A DNA stretch of 15,099 nucleotides from Bacillota bacterium (GTDB lineage Bacteria; Bacillota; Clostridia; Christensenellales; Aristaeellaceae): contig JAEVZE010000028.1 of assembly GCA_023392395.1 (NCBI GenBank), positions 1 to 15,099 on the forward strand, in the 5' to 3' direction. A program made the position numbers and the translations under genes. Of this stretch, positions 12,721 to 15,099 are shown in pieces; the first letter of the stretch is position 1, and every line of letters starts with the position of its first letter. The notes beneath the pieces were generated by a model. The model saw only the letters and a program-made list of their open reading frames with translations. It was not told where the DNA came from and did not search any database.

Positions 12721-12881
12721 CGTTTCCGGCGACCGGTGCGCCGGAAACGTGTATCGGCCACCAGTTCGCACACTGGTGGCCGAAGCACTTCCGCTCGTCA
12801 GTGCGCCTTAAATCCCGCGGGTTTTCTGGCTCACGAAGATTTCTTCCTATGCGGAGAAAAGCCATCGTGGTTTTTCACTGC
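12721..12881 (-). repeat. Four-hairpin D-A-B-C element, copy 5
   Basis: 161 bp in the sense of the caspase-like gene. D: 12851-12881, 10-bp outer stem with one mismatch and one wobble, inner CC/GG, starting 10 bases after the stop codon. A: 12801-12834, outer GTGAGCC/GGCGCAC with one mismatch and a weaker inner stem; a single base replaces the YGGGC strand. B: 12751-12786, perfect 11-bp core in a 14-bp stem with an 8-nt loop (sense tgtgcgaa). C: 12721-12749, perfect 11-bp stem with a 7-nt loop. ACTGAC links A and B, as in copy 4. Confidence 0.85.
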
Positions 12882-12891
12882 CTTTGCACGC

Positions 12892-14850
12892 TTAGCGCAC
12901 AAACAGCGGCAGCATCGAGCCGGCGGGGTAGACCTGCACGTCCTGCTGAACGACGGAGGTCTCCAGGTACTGCTTGACCCGCCGCCAAGTATATCGGTAG
13001 GCTTCCTCAAACGTGACGGTGCGGTCCTTGTCCAGGTCCGCGCGCATCGGCGTCCTGTGGTCCTTGATCAGGTCCCAGCCGCCCGCCTCCACCAGCGAGC
13101 GCACGAACACGGTGGCCATCGCGGATTCGCTGTCCGCTCCGTCGAAGGAGATGCGGTTGCTGTTCTGGGTGGAACTGGAGGAGGTCATCACCCGGTACTT
13201 GCTCATCGCAAGCCCCGAGGCCGCACCCCCGGTGAACGCCTGCACCACGCTTCGGTTGAAATCGGAATGGGTGGTGGCGCTCAGAAACGCGCCGCTCTGG
13301 CAGCAGTCAATCATCACGATCACGGTGCCGGGGACCTTTCGGAGCATCTGCTCAAGCTGAGCGGCGGTGATGCGGGAACCGTCGTGCAGCTCCAGCCAGG
13401 CGCGGCCGGAATCGTAGCCGCCGTGGCAGTTGATGTAAAACAGCGATACGTCTGTGGGTGCCGCGCCCTCGAACGCACTTTGGATCGCCTGCACCAGCTC
13501 TTTGCGGGTGCTGTCCAGTTTCATCGTCACCTTGTAGCCGCCCGGCACGCCGGAATTGGCCAGCAGGTCCGCCATGCCCTGGGTGGTGTTGATCGATCCG
13601 GTGCGCAGCCGACCGTCCTCATAGCGCTGTTCGCCCATGAGCAGCGCCCGGTAGGCGGGCGCCGCCCGGGTGACGGTGACGGTCAGGCTGCTTTGGTGAC
13701 CGCCGTCCGCCGAGGTCAATGTGATCTGCGCCTGGCCCTCGCCCACGGCGGTCACGATACCGTCATCGTCTACCGTCGCCACCGCCTCATCGGAGCTTAT
13801 AAAGGCCATCCGCTGGTCGCTGGCATCCTGCGGCATCACGGCGTACTGCAACTGGGCGGTCTGGTTTTTGGGCAATTCCAACTGATCCAGCTCGAAGTGC
13901 ACCTCTTGCAGCTGGATGGACTGAACCGTTACGCGGCAGGAAGCCTTCGCGCGCTGGCCCGAGTAGGCGATCACATCGCACTGCCCGGGCGCGACCGCGA
14001 TGATCTCGCCCTGCTGCGTGACCTTTGCCACGGTTTGATCGGTGGACACCCAGCGGACGTCCGCCTGTGCGCCATCGGGCTGCGCCGAGGCGGTCAGCTG
14101 CTTCACATCGCCGGAGCGCATCTCGAGCTTGGCCTGGCTGATCGAGAGCGCGGTCAATTCCGGCGCGCCTTCGTTGGGCTCGAGGACAGAGAGATGGTAC
14201 GCGCCGGTCATGTCACCCTTGGCGCTGATGCGCAGGAGGTACGTCGTCCCGGCGGTCAGATTGATTTCCATGCGGAAATTGCGCTCGTAGGGTGGGAAGG
14301 CGTCGTCGGAGGTGGCGACCTCAAGGCCGTTTGCGTCCAGCAGGTATCCGACAGTGTCGATTTCAGAGCCGGTGTACACTACGTACGCGCCGGTTGTGGG
14401 CGCGGTGAAGGCATACCAGTGGGTGTCATAGGCGCGGGCGATTACCTTGTCATAGCCGTCCGCCAGATTGTTCAGCTGAATCGGCCGGTCAAAGCTGCGG
14501 CCCAGCGCGTCGCGCATGATCTCCACCGCGCCGCCCGCGCCGTTTTTCACGACCAAGACGAATTTAGCGCCCGAGATCAGGCGCGCGGAGAAGCTGAAGC
14601 CGTCGCCTTGGGCGATGGGGAGAGCGCCGCCATCCTGGTACAGCGCGCCGGACGCGCCGTTCGCCCCGAAAAAGCGGAATATGTACAGGTTGTTGGAGGG
14701 GCCGGTGAAGGAGAACTTCGCCTCCGCCCCGGAGATCGAAAGGCGCTGGTTGATGGGCGAAGCCTGATCGTCCGCGCGGGCTGTTAGGCCCAGACACAAG
14801 GCGAACAAGAGCATCAGCGCGAGCGCGCATACGCCTCCTGTTCGCCTCAT
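12892..14850 (-). CDS. Secreted caspase-like cysteine protease with PPC-like, Big_2 and EF-hand parts
   Basis: 652 residues; ATG at 14848-14850 with GAGGTGA upstream. Order: signal peptide (1-26, ending LTARA); N-terminal beta region; a PPC-like domain (about 130-223: YDTHWYAFTAPTTGAYVVYT, LLDANGLEVATSDDA, LTAGTTYLLRISA); two Big_2 domains (about 230-310 and 312-394); then a clan CD peptidase domain (about 398-600) with RALLMGEQRYEDG, the catalytic His in FYINCHGG (His476) and Cys in IDCCQSGAF (Cys517, matching DxCxSG of metacaspases). The C-terminus has an EF-hand loop DLDKDRTVTFEE (605-616) with Asp/Thr/Glu at all ligand positions, suggesting calcium control. Family knowledge: metacaspases and clostripain cleave after Arg/Lys; the target here is unknown. 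There is no sortase motif. Promoter candidate at 14959-14987; repeat copy 5 follows the stop. Confidence 0.88.
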   Translation of the reverse strand: MRRTGGVCALALMLLFALCLGLTARADDQASPINQRLSISGAEAKFSFTGPSNNLYIFRFFGANGASGALYQDGGALPIAQGDGFSFSARLISGAKFVLVVKNGAGGAVEIMRDALGRSFDRPIQLNNLADGYDKVIARAYDTHWYAFTAPTTGAYVVYTGSEIDTVGYLLDANGLEVATSDDAFPPYERNFRMEINLTAGTTYLLRISAKGDMTGAYHLSVLEPNEGAPELTALSISQAKLEMRSGDVKQLTASAQPDGAQADVRWVSTDQTVAKVTQQGEIIAVAPGQCDVIAYSGQRAKASCRVTVQSIQLQEVHFELDQLELPKNQTAQLQYAVMPQDASDQRMAFISSDEAVATVDDDGIVTAVGEGQAQITLTSADGGHQSSLTVTVTRAAPAYRALLMGEQRYEDGRLRTGSINTTQGMADLLANSGVPGGYKVTMKLDSTRKELVQAIQSAFEGAAPTDVSLFYINCHGGYDSGRAWLELHDGSRITAAQLEQMLRKVPGTVIVMIDCCQSGAFLSATTHSDFNRSVVQAFTGGAASGLAMSKYRVMTSSSSTQNSNRISFDGADSESAMATVFVRSLVEAGGWDLIKDHRTPMRADLDKDRTVTFEEAYRYTWRRVKQYLETSVVQQDVQVYPAGSMLPLFVR

Positions 14851-14889
14851 GGTTCACCTCATCTCTCCGGCATTGACACCGATGCAGGC

Positions 14890-14925
14890 TTTTCCCCTCG
14901 CCAAAGGCTTCGGACGAAGGGAAAA
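14890..14925 (-). promoter_or_regulatory. Leader hairpin of the caspase-like gene
   Basis: An 11-bp stem with one mismatch (TTTTCCCCTCG at 14890-14900 with CGAAGGGAAAA at 14915-14925) and a 14-nt loop lies in the predicted leader of about 100 nt between the promoter and the ribosome binding site. No T-run follows on the minus strand, so it is not an obvious attenuator. Confidence 0.45.
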
Positions 14926-14958
14926 TCTTTCTTGGTATTGCGCCGGCCGGATGAGTGT

Positions 14959-14987
14959 ATTGTAATCGAAATTCGTTAACTATGCAA
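14959..14987 (-). promoter_or_regulatory. Promoter of the caspase-like gene
   Basis: Minus strand TTGCAT (14982-14987), 17-bp spacer, TACAAT (14959-14964). The -35 is identical to that of the other large secreted Big_2 gene (11309-11314). The predicted leader is about 100 nt. Confidence 0.55.
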
Positions 14988-15079
14988 CGACGCGGGTTTT
15001 GTTTCCAGATCGTTCACGCATTGGTCATGATTTCTTCGAAATATCCGGCATGCAATCGGACCCGGTCGCGCCATCCGAT

Positions 15080-15099
15080 CGTTTCCGGCGACATGTGCG
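15080..15099 (-). repeat. Edge of a sixth D-A-B-C element (hairpin C only)
   Basis: CGTTTCCGGCG at 15080-15090 is identical to the left arm of hairpin C in copies 1 and 5, and is followed by a 7-nt loop and CG, the start of the pairing arm, before the window ends. The orientation would be C-B-A-D on plus, as in copies 1, 3 and 5, implying a minus-strand gene ending just beyond the window. Confidence 0.6.

Noticed and set aside
717..12881. CRISPR array as explanation of the repeated hairpins
   Set aside because: Copies are kilobases apart, differ in stem sequence and have no regular spacers; no cas genes are seen.

Overview
The window is a 15.1 kb piece of a GC-rich chromosome from a low-GC-lineage Gram-positive, most likely a gut-type Clostridia (Bacillota; something like Christensenellales or Oscillospirales). 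The evidence is strong AGGAGG-type ribosome binding sites, TTG/GTG starts, sigma-A promoters, an ECF sigma/anti-sigma pair, a C_GCAxxG_C_C protein, an EF-G-like paralogue and secreted Big_2 (Ig-like) proteins. The lineage is inference; no rRNA or tRNA is present.

Layout. 1-647 (-): N-terminal part of recJ, running off the left edge. 1114-1905 (-): a 16-cysteine protein of unknown function, divergent from a secreted serpin (2077-3183 +). 3466-5276 (+): ECF sigma factor and its membrane anti-sigma partner, coupled by an ATGA overlap. 5389-7467 (-): EF-G-like GTPase with a structured leader. 7681-8130 (-): C_GCAxxG_C_C protein. 8380-9138 (-): glutamate racemase. 9408-11231 (-): secreted four-Big_2 protein with an NlpC/P60-like C-terminus. 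11416-12576 (+): an amidohydrolase with a small two-helix membrane protein. 12892-14850 (-): secreted caspase-like protease with a PPC-like domain, two Big_2 domains and an EF-hand loop. Extracytoplasmic proteolysis and wall functions (serpin, caspase-like protease, NlpC/P60-like protein, MurI) are over-represented, but the genes do not form one operon.

The most striking signal is in the gaps. Five complete copies, and the edge of a sixth, of an approximately 160-172 bp element occupy the intergenic spaces. Each copy is a fixed series of four hairpins, called here D-A-B-C. The stems differ in sequence between copies but stay paired, while some loop and linker positions are kept: a YGGGC internal-loop strand in hairpin A, a CG in the 8-nt loop of hairpin B and a CTGAC-like A-B linker. 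In three copies hairpin D begins at, or within 10 nt of, the stop codon of the preceding gene in the sense direction. One copy has been split inside hairpin C by a 164 bp near-palindromic MITE-like insertion. I do not recognise this element as a named family.
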